A stretch of DNA of 16,705 nucleotides from an uncultured Collinsella sp. (GTDB lineage Bacteria > Actinomycetota > Coriobacteriia > Coriobacteriales > Coriobacteriaceae). The stretch spans positions 1 to 16,705 of the forward strand of contig USBA01000019.1 in the NCBI GenBank assembly GCA_900552735.1, read 5' to 3'. Positions 1-6,123 of this stretch are shown here, piece after piece (position 1 is the first letter of the stretch; each line of letters starts with the position of its first letter). Position numbers and translations under genes: made by a program. Below the pieces are notes generated by a model. That model saw only the letters and a list, made by a program, of their open reading frames with translations. It was not told the DNA's origin and did not search any database.

Positions 1-342
1 AACGCCGATCATCTTGGAGATAGTCTTGGCAACCTCCAGCGAGGGGATGCCGTTGTATTCGTACTGGAGCGAGTTGTAGCCCCAGACGACGTTGGTGACC
101 TCTTCGCCGTCGGACCCGCAGGTTTCCAGGGCGGCATTGGTGGCGTCGGTCGGATCCATGTGCTGGAAGTCCTCGTAATCGGGGATCACGGCAGCAAAGC
201 AGAACTCGCCATAGTCTCGCTCCAGGGCAGCTTTGGCCTGCATGCAGATATCGTGGTTGGGAAACACGATGCGATTGACAATCTGGTTGATCGAGATTCC
301 TCGGTCGGTATCTTGAAGCAGATGCTCAAAAATCTCGTCCAT
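1..342 (-). CDS. Hypothetical protein, 3' end outside window
   Basis: An open minus-strand frame runs without a stop from an ATG at 342 to the left edge (114 codons visible). The start is well supported: an AGAAGGA ribosome binding site lies a few bases upstream on the minus strand. The visible protein begins MDEIFEHLLQDTDRGISI and continues with a mix of acidic, aromatic and small residues. It has no signal peptide, membrane segment or low-complexity stretch, so it is probably a soluble cytoplasmic protein. I recognise no family motif and propose no function. The C-terminus is missing because the gene continues beyond base 1. It is divergent from the membrane-protein gene at 609. The 266-base gap between them carries two copies of a 10-bp palindrome that could be shared control sites. 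Confidence 0.75.
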   Translation of the reverse strand, partial: MDEIFEHLLQDTDRGISINQIVNRIVFPNHDICMQAKAALERDYGEFCFAAVIPDYEDFQHMDPTDATNAALETCGSDGEEVTNVVWGYNSLQYEYNGIPSLEVAKTISKMIGV

Positions 343-438
343 CGTTCCTTCTTTCGTATGTGGTGGAAACCCACGATCCCGGGTTTTAGGGCTCGTGGCT
401 TTGCTAACTCGAACGCTACCGCCCCGATGGGCGAGAAC

Positions 439-448
439 GTTGCGCAAC
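439..448. promoter_or_regulatory. Palindrome GTTGCGCAAC, copy 1 (candidate operator)
   Basis: This is a perfect 10-bp palindrome between the divergent genes at 342 (minus) and 609 (plus). The identical decamer recurs at 529 and 1180, always outside genes. That suggests a protein-binding site, but the cognate regulator is unknown. Confidence 0.35.
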
Positions 449-528
449 ATCCGCGAGTGCGCAAATTGCAATGCGGAACGGTTTGTCCCGAGGCGTTTTG
501 AGAGCGGATCCGTCTCGTTCCCGGCAAT

Positions 529-538
529 GTTGCGCAAC
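529..538. promoter_or_regulatory. Palindrome GTTGCGCAAC, copy 2 (candidate operator)
   Basis: Second copy of the same perfect palindrome, about 70 bases before the start of the membrane-protein gene at 609 and 90 bases from copy 1. The position fits an operator for the 609 gene. Confidence 0.4.
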
Positions 539-608
539 GTCTGCTCGGTATGGATTTCTACACTTGAGTTGTCCAAAAGGGATTCGGTTCTTGAATGAGG
601 GATGAACG

Positions 609-1154
609 ATGAGCAGGAACTCCTATTACGATGACGATATGTCTGAAGAGGACTACGAGCGAGTCATGGAGCATATGTACGAGCTTGAGTGCGAACTCGA
701 GGAGCCTCATGACGCTCGCACCGACCAGTTGATTCGCGAGGAGCTCGAGGATCTTTCGAGTGCCATGTTGTTTGAGCCGGTGGTCAAAAACGGTGAGTAC
801 CTTGGTGAGCGCGACCATGTGCCCGGGTATTGGACGGATCGTCGCGATTTGGAGTCCGAGTCTTCAGGCACTTCGAGTGATGCCGACGAGGTGGAAAAAG
901 ATGAGCCGTTTGATTTGATTGGCTATCAGGGCTCTTCCTCGGGCGGTTCGGTGCTCGACATGTTTACTCCCATTTTAAGGAGTCGCGTGTTCTGGATCTT
1001 CATCGCGTTTCTGGTGTTTATCGGCCTGCTTGACATGTTCTACGACAGTTTTATTGTTCCTTCGGGCTTCGCTATTAGCCGTATCAATTTTCAGGGCTTG
1101 GTGCTGCTGGCGATTGTCGTTGCATGTGTTGCCCTGAGGCGTCGTGGCCGTTAA
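609..1154 (+). CDS. Acidic N-terminal domain membrane protein, function unknown
   Basis: The ORF encodes 181 residues, starting at ATG 609 with a GAGGG-like ribosome binding site just upstream. Residues 1-120 are hydrophilic and strongly acidic, starting SRNSYYDDDMSEEDYERV, with many Glu/Asp and a Ser-rich stretch around 83-113. Two hydrophobic helices follow, at about 126-146 and 161-176, and the chain ends in a basic RRRGR tail. By the positive-inside rule the C-terminus is likely cytoplasmic, which would also place the long acidic N-terminal part in the cytoplasm. I recognise no family; it could be a small membrane anchor or scaffold. The acetyltransferase gene follows in the same direction after 96 bases, with a copy of the GTTGCGCAAC palindrome between them. 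Confidence 0.75.
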   Translation: MSRNSYYDDDMSEEDYERVMEHMYELECELEEPHDARTDQLIREELEDLSSAMLFEPVVKNGEYLGERDHVPGYWTDRRDLESESSGTSSDADEVEKDEPFDLIGYQGSSSGGSVLDMFTPILRSRVFWIFIAFLVFIGLLDMFYDSFIVPSGFAISRINFQGLVLLAIVVACVALRRRGR

Positions 1155-1179
1155 CGGCGGTATTGACGCAGTTTCCGAT

Positions 1180-1189
1180 GTTGCGCAAC
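1180..1189. promoter_or_regulatory. Palindrome GTTGCGCAAC, copy 3 (candidate operator)
   Basis: Third identical copy, in the 96-base gap before the acetyltransferase gene, about 60 bases upstream of its start codon. The shared palindrome suggests that the 609 and 1251 genes answer to the same DNA-binding protein. Confidence 0.4.
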
Positions 1190-1250
1190 AGGTTATCTGG
1201 ACAGCGGCGTATGCTCGGGTTGTCCTGAAAGCGAGAGAAAGGACAGGACA

Positions 1251-1799
1251 ATGGCTGAAGTTGAAGTAAGGGCTTTGGGTCCCGACGACGTCGACGATAT
1301 GGTCGATCTGGACGAGCAGTCGGGCTACGAGGTCTATGACGCGTGGGCGGACTATGTTGAGGACGAGGACGAGGAGAACTGTTACCTCTGGGGCGTCTTT
1401 GCCGATGATGAGCTGGTCGGTTTTTGCGTAACGGGCGGTGCAGATGACCCCGACCTGCCGGATGCCGTTACGGAGCACCCGCTCAACGAGTGCACGTCGA
1501 CGTTTTTGAGCCATGTGTATGTTGACCCCGACTACCGCGGTAACGGCTATGGCGCGCGCCTGGTGCACGACGCCCTGTTGGGATACTGGGAGAGCGAGGG
1601 CGAGCAGCAGCCTACATTCCTGGATCTGAGCGAATATCTCTTTGACGATGCTGATGCGGATCCGATTAAGCTCGCGCAGCTGCTCATCGACTTCTTTGGC
1701 AAGAACGGGTTTGAACCCATTCCCGACGATGAGCACGACATCACCTACACCTGCATGGTCTTGGATCCCAAGAACTTTAAGGACCCGGACGCAGAGTAG
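1251..1799 (+). CDS. GNAT-family N-acetyltransferase
   Basis: The ORF encodes 182 residues; the ATG at 1251 is preceded by an AAAGGA ribosome binding site. The fold signature is the GNAT acetyl-CoA site: strand beta-4 (LSHVYVDP, about 86-93) followed by motif A, R96-GNGYG, which matches the R-x-x-G-x-G/A pyrophosphate-binding loop. Such proteins transfer an acetyl group from acetyl-CoA to an amine of a small molecule or protein. The acceptor cannot be told from sequence. The protein is strikingly acidic, with several Asp/Glu clusters between residues 11 and 55 and again near 128-136, so it may prefer a basic acceptor; that is inference. It is the last gene before a strong terminator at 1844 and may be co-regulated with the 609 gene. 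Confidence 0.85.
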   Translation: MAEVEVRALGPDDVDDMVDLDEQSGYEVYDAWADYVEDEDEENCYLWGVFADDELVGFCVTGGADDPDLPDAVTEHPLNECTSTFLSHVYVDPDYRGNGYGARLVHDALLGYWESEGEQQPTFLDLSEYLFDDADADPIKLAQLLIDFFGKNGFEPIPDDEHDITYTCMVLDPKNFKDPDAE

Positions 1800-1843
1800 A
1801 GGCTGCGACCTGTTCGTTCAGCTTCCCTAGTTGGTGCTTGACG

Positions 1844-1888
1844 GGACCGGACGTTCCAGTTGAGATGGCTGGACGTCCGGTCCTTTTT
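1844..1888 (+). terminator. Rho-independent terminator after the acetyltransferase gene
   Basis: The arms GGACCGGACGTTCCAG and CTGGACGTCCGGTCC pair over 15 bp with one bulged T and are followed directly by five T residues. It lies 45 bases after the acetyltransferase stop and separates that gene from the repeat array. Confidence 0.9.
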
Positions 1889-1920
1889 GTTGCCTGTCGG
1901 GGTTGGTGATCGGCAGGTTT

Positions 1921-2220
1921 ATCTCGATCTGTAACATCTGGCGGGGGATACGGGGTCTAGTTGTTACAGATTGAGATTGTTCCTCGGCAGACAACTCAAC
2001 TGTCTCAATCTGTAACATCTGGGGCCGGTTTTGCTCCGCAACTGTTACAGATTGAGACGTTTGTGAGCCGTGTCGGCTGTTTGTCTCGATCTGTAACACC
2101 TAGACGAAGATTCGGCCTGTAGATGTTACAGATCGAGATGTTAGCCAAGGAGGCTGACTGAATGTCTCGATCTGTAACGTGTAGACCCGGTTTTGCCCCG
2201 TAACTGTTACAGATTGAGAC
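1921..2220. repeat. Array of eight alternating 16-bp half-repeats (four 81-bp-period hairpin units)
   Basis: Eight copies of a 16-mer, consensus GTCTCRATCTGTAACA or its reverse complement, sit at 1921-1936, 1962-1977, 2002-2017, 2043-2058, 2083-2098, 2124-2139, 2164-2179 and 2205-2220, alternating in orientation. Each forward/reverse pair can form a 15-16 bp stem. The loops are all exactly 25 bases and the gaps between hairpins all exactly 24 bases, giving an 81-bp period. Loops and gaps differ in sequence, except that loops 2 and 4 are clearly related (both contain CCGGTTTTGC). The half-repeats vary only at the wobble-like R position and at one or two end bases. It is not a CRISPR, because the repeats alternate in strand and are too short. 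It could be a protein-binding array, a palindromic repeat family (REP/MITE-like) or a string of RNA hairpins. Function unknown. Confidence 0.95.
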
Positions 2221-2502
2221 AATCGGCCGGGCCCACCTCGGGCCCGCCTCATCCGCCTCGTCATCTGTGGTTTACGTGGGGGCATACGGAGTACGGGTAT
2301 ACTAACCCGCGGCGAATCTGCTCCATCGCTTAGAGCTGCTGCGTCTGGACGGCGCGTGATAGGGCTGCCAAAGCGATCGCCAGCGTGCTGAGCAACGTCC
2401 TCTCTGTGCGCACCTGTTTTTGTATGTATTAGCGCACTACCAAGCACGCCCGCGCGGCCGCATGCCGTGCCCATTGCGCGTGCAGATAAGGAACAACAAC
2501 AT
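2221..2502 (+). other. Intergenic and leader region upstream of the helicase gene
   Basis: No convincing ORF on either strand. A TATACT hexamer at 2298-2303 resembles a sigma-70 minus-10 box, but no good minus-35 lies 16-18 bases upstream. If it is used, the helicase mRNA would have a leader of nearly 200 bases; long leaders are common for DEAD-box helicase genes. The AAGGA ribosome binding site of the helicase is at 2488-2492. I see no recognised riboswitch. Confidence 0.4.
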
Positions 2503-4725
2503 ATGCGTAATTCTGTATCCGACGTCACGGACGCCGAGATTCTGGACGAGACCCGCGAGGCCATGACCCAGGCTGCCTTCGATGCCGCCGATGAGGCAAA
2601 TGCCGCCCAGGCCGTCGAGTCCGCTACCGAGAGCCTTCCCGCCTTTGACGAGCTGGGCCTTTCCGACGAGATGCTTCGTGCTATCGAGAACCTGGGCTAT
2701 ACAGCGCCCACGCCCGTGCAGGCCGGTTCGATCCCCGTGGTGCTCGAGGGCCGTGACCTGCTTGCCGCCGCTCAGACCGGCACCGGCAAGACGGCCGCCT
2801 TTTTGCTGCCGACCATGAACAATCTGGGGCACATCGCTCCTCCCAAACCCGTGCGCGAGCGCAGCGGCCGCAACCGTCGTCGCGGTGCTAAAAAGCCCGA
2901 GGGCAACGGTCGCGGCCCCGTAATGCTCGTCATTACCCCTACGCGCGAGCTTGCCCAGCAAATCGACGAGGTCGCAAGCAAAATCGCCGACGTCACCGGC
3001 CATGTTGCCGTGACCGTCGTGGGCGGCGTGAGCTACAAGCCGCAGACTGCTGCCCTCAAGTACGGCTGCGACATCCTGGTCGCCACGCCGGGCCGTCTGG
3101 TCGATCTGATCGAGCAGGGTGCCTGCCACCTGGACGAGGTTAAGGTCCTGGTGCTCGACGAGGCCGATCGCATGCTCGACATGGGCTTTTTGCCCGCCGT
3201 CCGCCGCATTGTGCGCGAGACGCCGGCCGAGCGCCAGACGCTGCTGTTCTCGGCGACCCTCGACGAGGAAGCCGTGGGTGAGATCACCGACCTGGTGAGC
3301 GACCCGGCCCGCGTGGAGATCGCGCCCGCCACGTCGACCGCCGACACCGTCGACCAGTTTGTGTTTCCGGTGTCCATCGAGGCCAAGAACAACCTGCTGC
3401 CCGAGTTTCTCAAAAAGGAGGGCCCGGAGCGCACCATCGTCTTTATGCGCACCAAGCACCGCGCCGACAGCTGCTGCCGTCGCCTGGAGCGCAAGGGCAT
3501 CAAGGCCGCCGCGATTCACGGCAACCGCAGCCAGGCGCAGCGCGAGCGCGCGCTTTCTGCCTTCCGCGACGGTACCGTCGACGTGCTGGTGGCAACCGAC
3601 GTGCTTGCCCGCGGCATCGACATTAGTGACGTGCGCTACGTCGTGAACTTTGACGTGCCGGCCGAGCCGACCGACTACATCCACCGTATTGGCCGTACGG
3701 GCCGTGCCGGCGAGCTGGGCTGGGCCATCACGTTTGTGACCGAGCAGGATGTCGATGAGTTCTACGAGATCGAGAAGCTCATGGACAAGACTGCCGACAT
3801 CTACGAGGCCGGCGACCTGCATGTGGGTCCCAATCCGCCCGCGGTTGACCCCGAGCGCGACCCTGCGGCCTTTAAGGTGAAGAAGAAGACCAAGCGCGGC
3901 AAGTCCAAGAGCAAGAAGAAACTCGAGCAGGCACGTCGCGACGGCAAGCGCAACGGCGATGACTACGGTGATGTGGCCGGTCGCTCCAACCGCGGTCGCG
4001 ACGAGCGTCGCGGCGACGGCGAGCGTCCGAGCCGTCCCAAGCGCGGCGGCAAGACCCGCGTGCGCGAGGGCGTTCAGGCTCGCGTGGACGAGGCTGTGGA
4101 GAGCGTGGCCCGCGAGGTGGCTGCCGAGGAGCGTGCCGGTGCTGTTGAGCAGGGCCCGCGCGGCAACCGTGCCGAGCGTCGTGCCAAGCAGTTCCAGGGC
4201 GAGGCACATCGCCGTCGCCGCGAGGACGAGGACCGCGGCGGTCGTCGTCGTGTTGAGCGCGAAGACGAGGGCCGTGGCTCGCGTGGCGGCAAGCGCGGCT
4301 CGGGTGACCGTCGTCGCTCCGGTCGCAATGACGAGCGCGGTGACCGTGACGAGCGTCGCGGCAGCGAGGGTCGCGGTGCGCGTGGCGCCCTAAGCGGTGA
4401 GTCCCGTGGCGGCAAGCGCTTTGAAGAGCGCAGCGGCCGTGGCGGCGAGCGTCGCGAGGGTGCTCGCGGTAATGGCGGGCGCAGCGGCGCTGGGCGTTCT
4501 GGTGAGTCGCGCGATCGTCGCGATCCGCGTGCCAGCCGCGATCGTCGCGATGACTGGCGCAACTACGACGATACCCGCGAAGAGCGTCGCGGCGGCTACC
4601 AGGTGGGTTCCCGTGGCGGTCGTGCCGGCGGTCGCGATAACCGTGGCAGCTATGGCAACAGCCGTGGCGGCAAGCGCGGCGGCAGCTCCCGTCGTCCCGG
4701 TGACGGCGGCGGCAAGCGCAAGTAA
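2503..4725 (+). CDS. DEAD-box ATP-dependent RNA helicase with long basic RGG-rich tail
   Basis: This is an ATP-dependent RNA-unwinding enzyme, probably acting in ribosome assembly or mRNA turnover. I chose ATG 2503 (740 residues) because AAGGA lies 10 bases before it; the in-frame GTG at 2467 has no ribosome binding site. All core motifs are present: Q motif (F48 ... GYTAPTPVQ, 65-73), motif I AQTGTGKT (90-97), Ia PTRELAQQ (146-153), VVGG (172-175), Ib TPGRL (195-199), II DEAD (219-222), III SAT (250-252), IV IVFMR (312-316), V ATDVLARGID (364-373) and VI HRIGRTGRAG (394-403). A basic insert (about 117-139) sits between motifs I and Ia. From about residue 455 the protein is a 285-residue low-complexity tail rich in Arg, Gly, Lys, Asp and Glu, with recurring RGGK(R/T) units, typical of RNA-binding extensions. 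It has no DbpA-type RNA-binding domain, so the subfamily stays open. The gene stands alone, followed by a terminator. Confidence 0.95.
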   Translation: MRNSVSDVTDAEILDETREAMTQAAFDAADEANAAQAVESATESLPAFDELGLSDEMLRAIENLGYTAPTPVQAGSIPVVLEGRDLLAAAQTGTGKTAAFLLPTMNNLGHIAPPKPVRERSGRNRRRGAKKPEGNGRGPVMLVITPTRELAQQIDEVASKIADVTGHVAVTVVGGVSYKPQTAALKYGCDILVATPGRLVDLIEQGACHLDEVKVLVLDEADRMLDMGFLPAVRRIVRETPAERQTLLFSATLDEEAVGEITDLVSDPARVEIAPATSTADTVDQFVFPVSIEAKNNLLPEFLKKEGPERTIVFMRTKHRADSCCRRLERKGIKAAAIHGNRSQAQRERALSAFRDGTVDVLVATDVLARGIDISDVRYVVNFDVPAEPTDYIHRIGRTGRAGELGWAITFVTEQDVDEFYEIEKLMDKTADIYEAGDLHVGPNPPAVDPERDPAAFKVKKKTKRGKSKSKKKLEQARRDGKRNGDDYGDVAGRSNRGRDERRGDGERPSRPKRGGKTRVREGVQARVDEAVESVAREVAAEERAGAVEQGPRGNRAERRAKQFQGEAHRRRREDEDRGGRRRVEREDEGRGSRGGKRGSGDRRRSGRNDERGDRDERRGSEGRGARGALSGESRGGKRFEERSGRGGERREGARGNGGRSGAGRSGESRDRRDPRASRDRRDDWRNYDDTREERRGGYQVGSRGGRAGGRDNRGSYGNSRGGKRGGSSRRPGDGGGKRK

Positions 4726-4758
4726 CATACGCGTCGCGCGGTAAGGCGAGACGAGTTC

Positions 4759-4792
4759 GGGCCCCGAGCAGACTATGCTCGGGGCCCTTTTT
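4759..4792 (+). terminator. Rho-independent terminator of the helicase gene
   Basis: A 12-bp perfect stem, GGGCCCCGAGCA / TGCTCGGGGCCC, with the 5-base loop GACTA is followed immediately by TTTTT. It lies 33 bases after the helicase stop codon. Confidence 0.97.
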
Positions 4793-5013
4793 GTGGGCGT
4801 AGTTTGAGGTGGGCCGGCCCCCTCACGAAAAAGCACGGAGGCGGTCGCGGCAAGAGATGTGGGTTATCGGCTTAGTTGGAGATTCGCGTATGCGGGGTTC
4901 TGGCATAGACGGAGAACGTGAAGCTCCCTACTGACGCACGGTGGCCGCAGTGCCCGGGCGGACACACTCGGGATTCCGCTCGCTGCCTGGCGCCCTTGCT
5001 GCCATCTGACTTT

Positions 5014-5049
5014 CACGCTCGCATTGTTCTGGATGCGGGCGTGTTTTTT
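5014..5049 (+). terminator. Rho-independent terminator with no gene upstream
   Basis: The arms CACGCTCGCAT and ATGCGGGCGTG form an 11-bp stem with one G-T wobble and an 8-base loop, followed at once by six T residues. The helicase transcript already ends at 4792, so this terminator implies a separate short transcript starting between about 4793 and 5000, or a decayed gene. Confidence 0.8.
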
Positions 5050-5493
5050 CACGGCACGCACGGGTCCCCCGGGGTGCGACGTGCATTTTCGGGAGTTTTC
5101 AGCAAGCCGGGGTGGCTGCATACGCGCCGGAAGCGTCTATTTGATCTCGCGAGATCCCTCGACGGGCGATTTGGGTCGGCAGGCGGCGTACGGCGTGGCG
5201 ATAGCGCGCGTTTCGCGCCGTGCCGTGCCCCAAAGCGACGCCGGCCGCGCGATGCTCCCGGTTCGCGGCGTCGCCGGCGGGGGTCGCGATGCTGAATACT
5301 CCGGTTTTTGCACGGTCCAAGCGGGGGTACGTTGGGACGGGAAGGGGCGCCCCCATCTATTTATGCATGGCACAAGCGAAAATATGCAAGACAATAGGGC
5401 GCCATGCGCCGGATGCCCAGATTGGGCGCGCCATACGCCGACGTTCGCCGCGTCCCTTCCGCGCCGTGCGCGAATCAAAAGGCGAGGGCAGTT

Positions 5494-5663
5494 ATGGGCG
5501 TGCGGGCGGCCCTGCTGACGGCGGGGTTGCAGCGGAGCTTGCGCTTGCCGTGGGCGATCGCGCGCCCTGGGCGCCGGCGCTCGACGGCCGCATGCTCCTG
5601 CTTGCCACGCATGATGCCGCTGACGCTCGGGCCCTCAATATCTCGGACATCATCACGCTCTAA
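5494..5663 (+). pseudogene. Possible remnant of an ABC transporter ATPase (frameshifted, internally deleted)
   Basis: An ATG at 5494 has a GAGGG ribosome binding site. Its frame reads LLTAGLQRSLRLPWAIARPG, which loosely resembles the ABC signature region (LSGGxxQRxxLARAL.RPG). Another frame, ending at the TAA 5661-5663, reads ALDGRMLLLATHDAADARAL and then ISDIITL. That resembles the H-loop region of ABC ATPases (LLLVTHD..EA..LADRI..L). The Walker A, Walker B and most of the domain are absent, so at best this is a short relic joined by a frameshift and an internal deletion. The resemblance is judged by eye and could be chance in GC-rich DNA. Confidence 0.3.
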
Positions 5664-5718
5664 ATACTACTTAGCAACAAAATGATCCGTATTTCTCCGT
5701 CCCCATGGGGTCGGGTAT

Positions 5719-5764
5719 GGTATTCTATCTGCGGGGGTAATACTTAAGAATACAGAGTAATACC
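5719..5764. promoter_or_regulatory. Cluster of interleaved inverted half-sites upstream of the antitoxin-like gene
   Basis: Four related half-sites lie within 46 bases: GGTATTCT (5719-5726), GGTAATACT (5736-5744), AGAATAC (5747-5753) and AGTAATACC (5756-5764). GTATTCT and AGAATAC form one perfect 7-bp inverted repeat. GGTAATACT and AGTAATACC form another with one mismatch. This AT-rich patch stands out in GC-rich surroundings and lies 115-160 bases before the start at 5879. It would fit an operator/promoter region, possibly autoregulated by the antitoxin-like protein, as is usual for RelB/DinJ families. Confidence 0.45.
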
Positions 5765-5878
5765 AACGCCGTAGAAACAAACTCCGGATGCGGGCCAATC
5801 GGGTTGCCTTCACAGCCCGTCGCCCAGCCGCGTGGCCCGCATCTATCCGCACTACCGTCGTTTCAAAAAGGAAGCGCC

Positions 5879-6100
5879 ATGGCAGAACACATGACCCCCG
5901 TAGTCGCGAAGGTCTTGCCCGAGGAGAAGGCAGCCTTCGCGGCGGCAACCCAGCTCGTGGGCACCACGCCGTCCAACGCCATCCGCATGTTTATCGCCGC
6001 GTTCAATCGCTGCGGCACCTTCCCGTTCGACATCTCGCCCAGCGGGGCCTTTGGCAAAGAGTGTCCCCAACAGCTAGTCGTTGAAGAACGTCCCCAATGA
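5879..6100 (+). CDS. DinJ/RelB-like antitoxin (ribbon-helix-helix), orphan
   Basis: The ORF encodes 73 residues from ATG 5879, with AAAAGGAAG upstream; a longer in-frame start at 5804 lacks a site. The core (TPVVAKVLPEEKAAFAAATQ, then TPSNAIRMFIAAFNRCGTFPFDIS) matches the RelB/DinJ pattern of an N-terminal beta strand, two helices and a closing LPFD-like motif (here TFPFD). These small proteins dimerise, bind operator DNA and neutralise a RelE/YafQ-type mRNA-cleaving toxin. No toxin gene is adjacent; the next gene, 23 bases downstream, is a membrane protease. The last 13 residues (CPQQLVVEERPQ and the residue before) come from a 27-bp tandem repeat, so the natural C-terminus, which in this family contacts the toxin, may have been replaced. 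It may be a solitary DNA-binding regulator rather than a working antitoxin. Confidence 0.75.
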   Translation: MAEHMTPVVAKVLPEEKAAFAAATQLVGTTPSNAIRMFIAAFNRCGTFPFDISPSGAFGKECPQQLVVEERPQ

Positions 6101-6110
6101 CTAGTCGTCG
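6063..6110. repeat. 27-bp tandem repeat (two copies, second partial) at the end of the antitoxin-like gene
   Basis: The unit GTCCCCAAnnnCTAGTCGT occurs at 6063 and again at 6090, an offset of 27 bases or nine codons. Copy 1 is read as PQQLVV. In copy 2 the variable triplet is TGA and supplies the stop codon. The ribosome binding site of the protease gene (AGGAGG, 6113-6118) begins right after copy 2. Confidence 0.8.
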
Positions 6111-6123
6111 GGAGGAGGTTGGC

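Larger units (their letters stand above)
4793..5878. other. Gene-poor GC-rich interval
   Basis: About 1.1 kb with no ORF that I can support as an intact gene. The frames that stay open here (for example 4918-5295, 5024-5518 and 5220-5663) are Arg/Pro/Ala-rich, overlap each other in different frames and lack family motifs, as expected of random GC-rich sequence. It does hold a strong forward terminator (5014-5049), several GC-rich inverted repeats around 5170-5290, a possible degraded ABC-ATPase remnant (5494-5663) and a cluster of operator-like half-sites (5719-5764). It may be a decayed gene region or contain an unannotated RNA. Confidence 0.6.

Noticed and set aside
1921..2220. CRISPR array
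   Set aside because: The repeats alternate in orientation, are only 16 bp, some spacers are related to each other, and there are no cas genes.
2467..2502. Upstream GTG start for the helicase
   Set aside because: It would add 12 residues, but no ribosome binding site precedes it, while ATG 2503 has AAGGA at proper spacing.
2437..4209. 590-residue open frame on the minus strand across the helicase gene
   Set aside because: It is antisense to a gene with all DEAD-box motifs, has Leu/Ala/Gly/His-rich composition typical of the complement of GC-rich coding DNA, and has no ribosome binding site or family motif.
5085..5125. T-box-like GGGGTGGC...ACGCG stretch
   Set aside because: It only partly matches the T-box core, lacks stem I features and a downstream aminoacyl-tRNA synthetase or amino-acid gene, and has no antiterminator/terminator pair.
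5024..5663. Overlapping plus-strand frames of 147 and 164 residues in the gene-poor interval
   Set aside because: Arg/Pro/Gly-rich, mutually overlapping in different frames, no motifs, and one begins inside a terminator stem. Only the small ABC-like relic at the end deserved mention.
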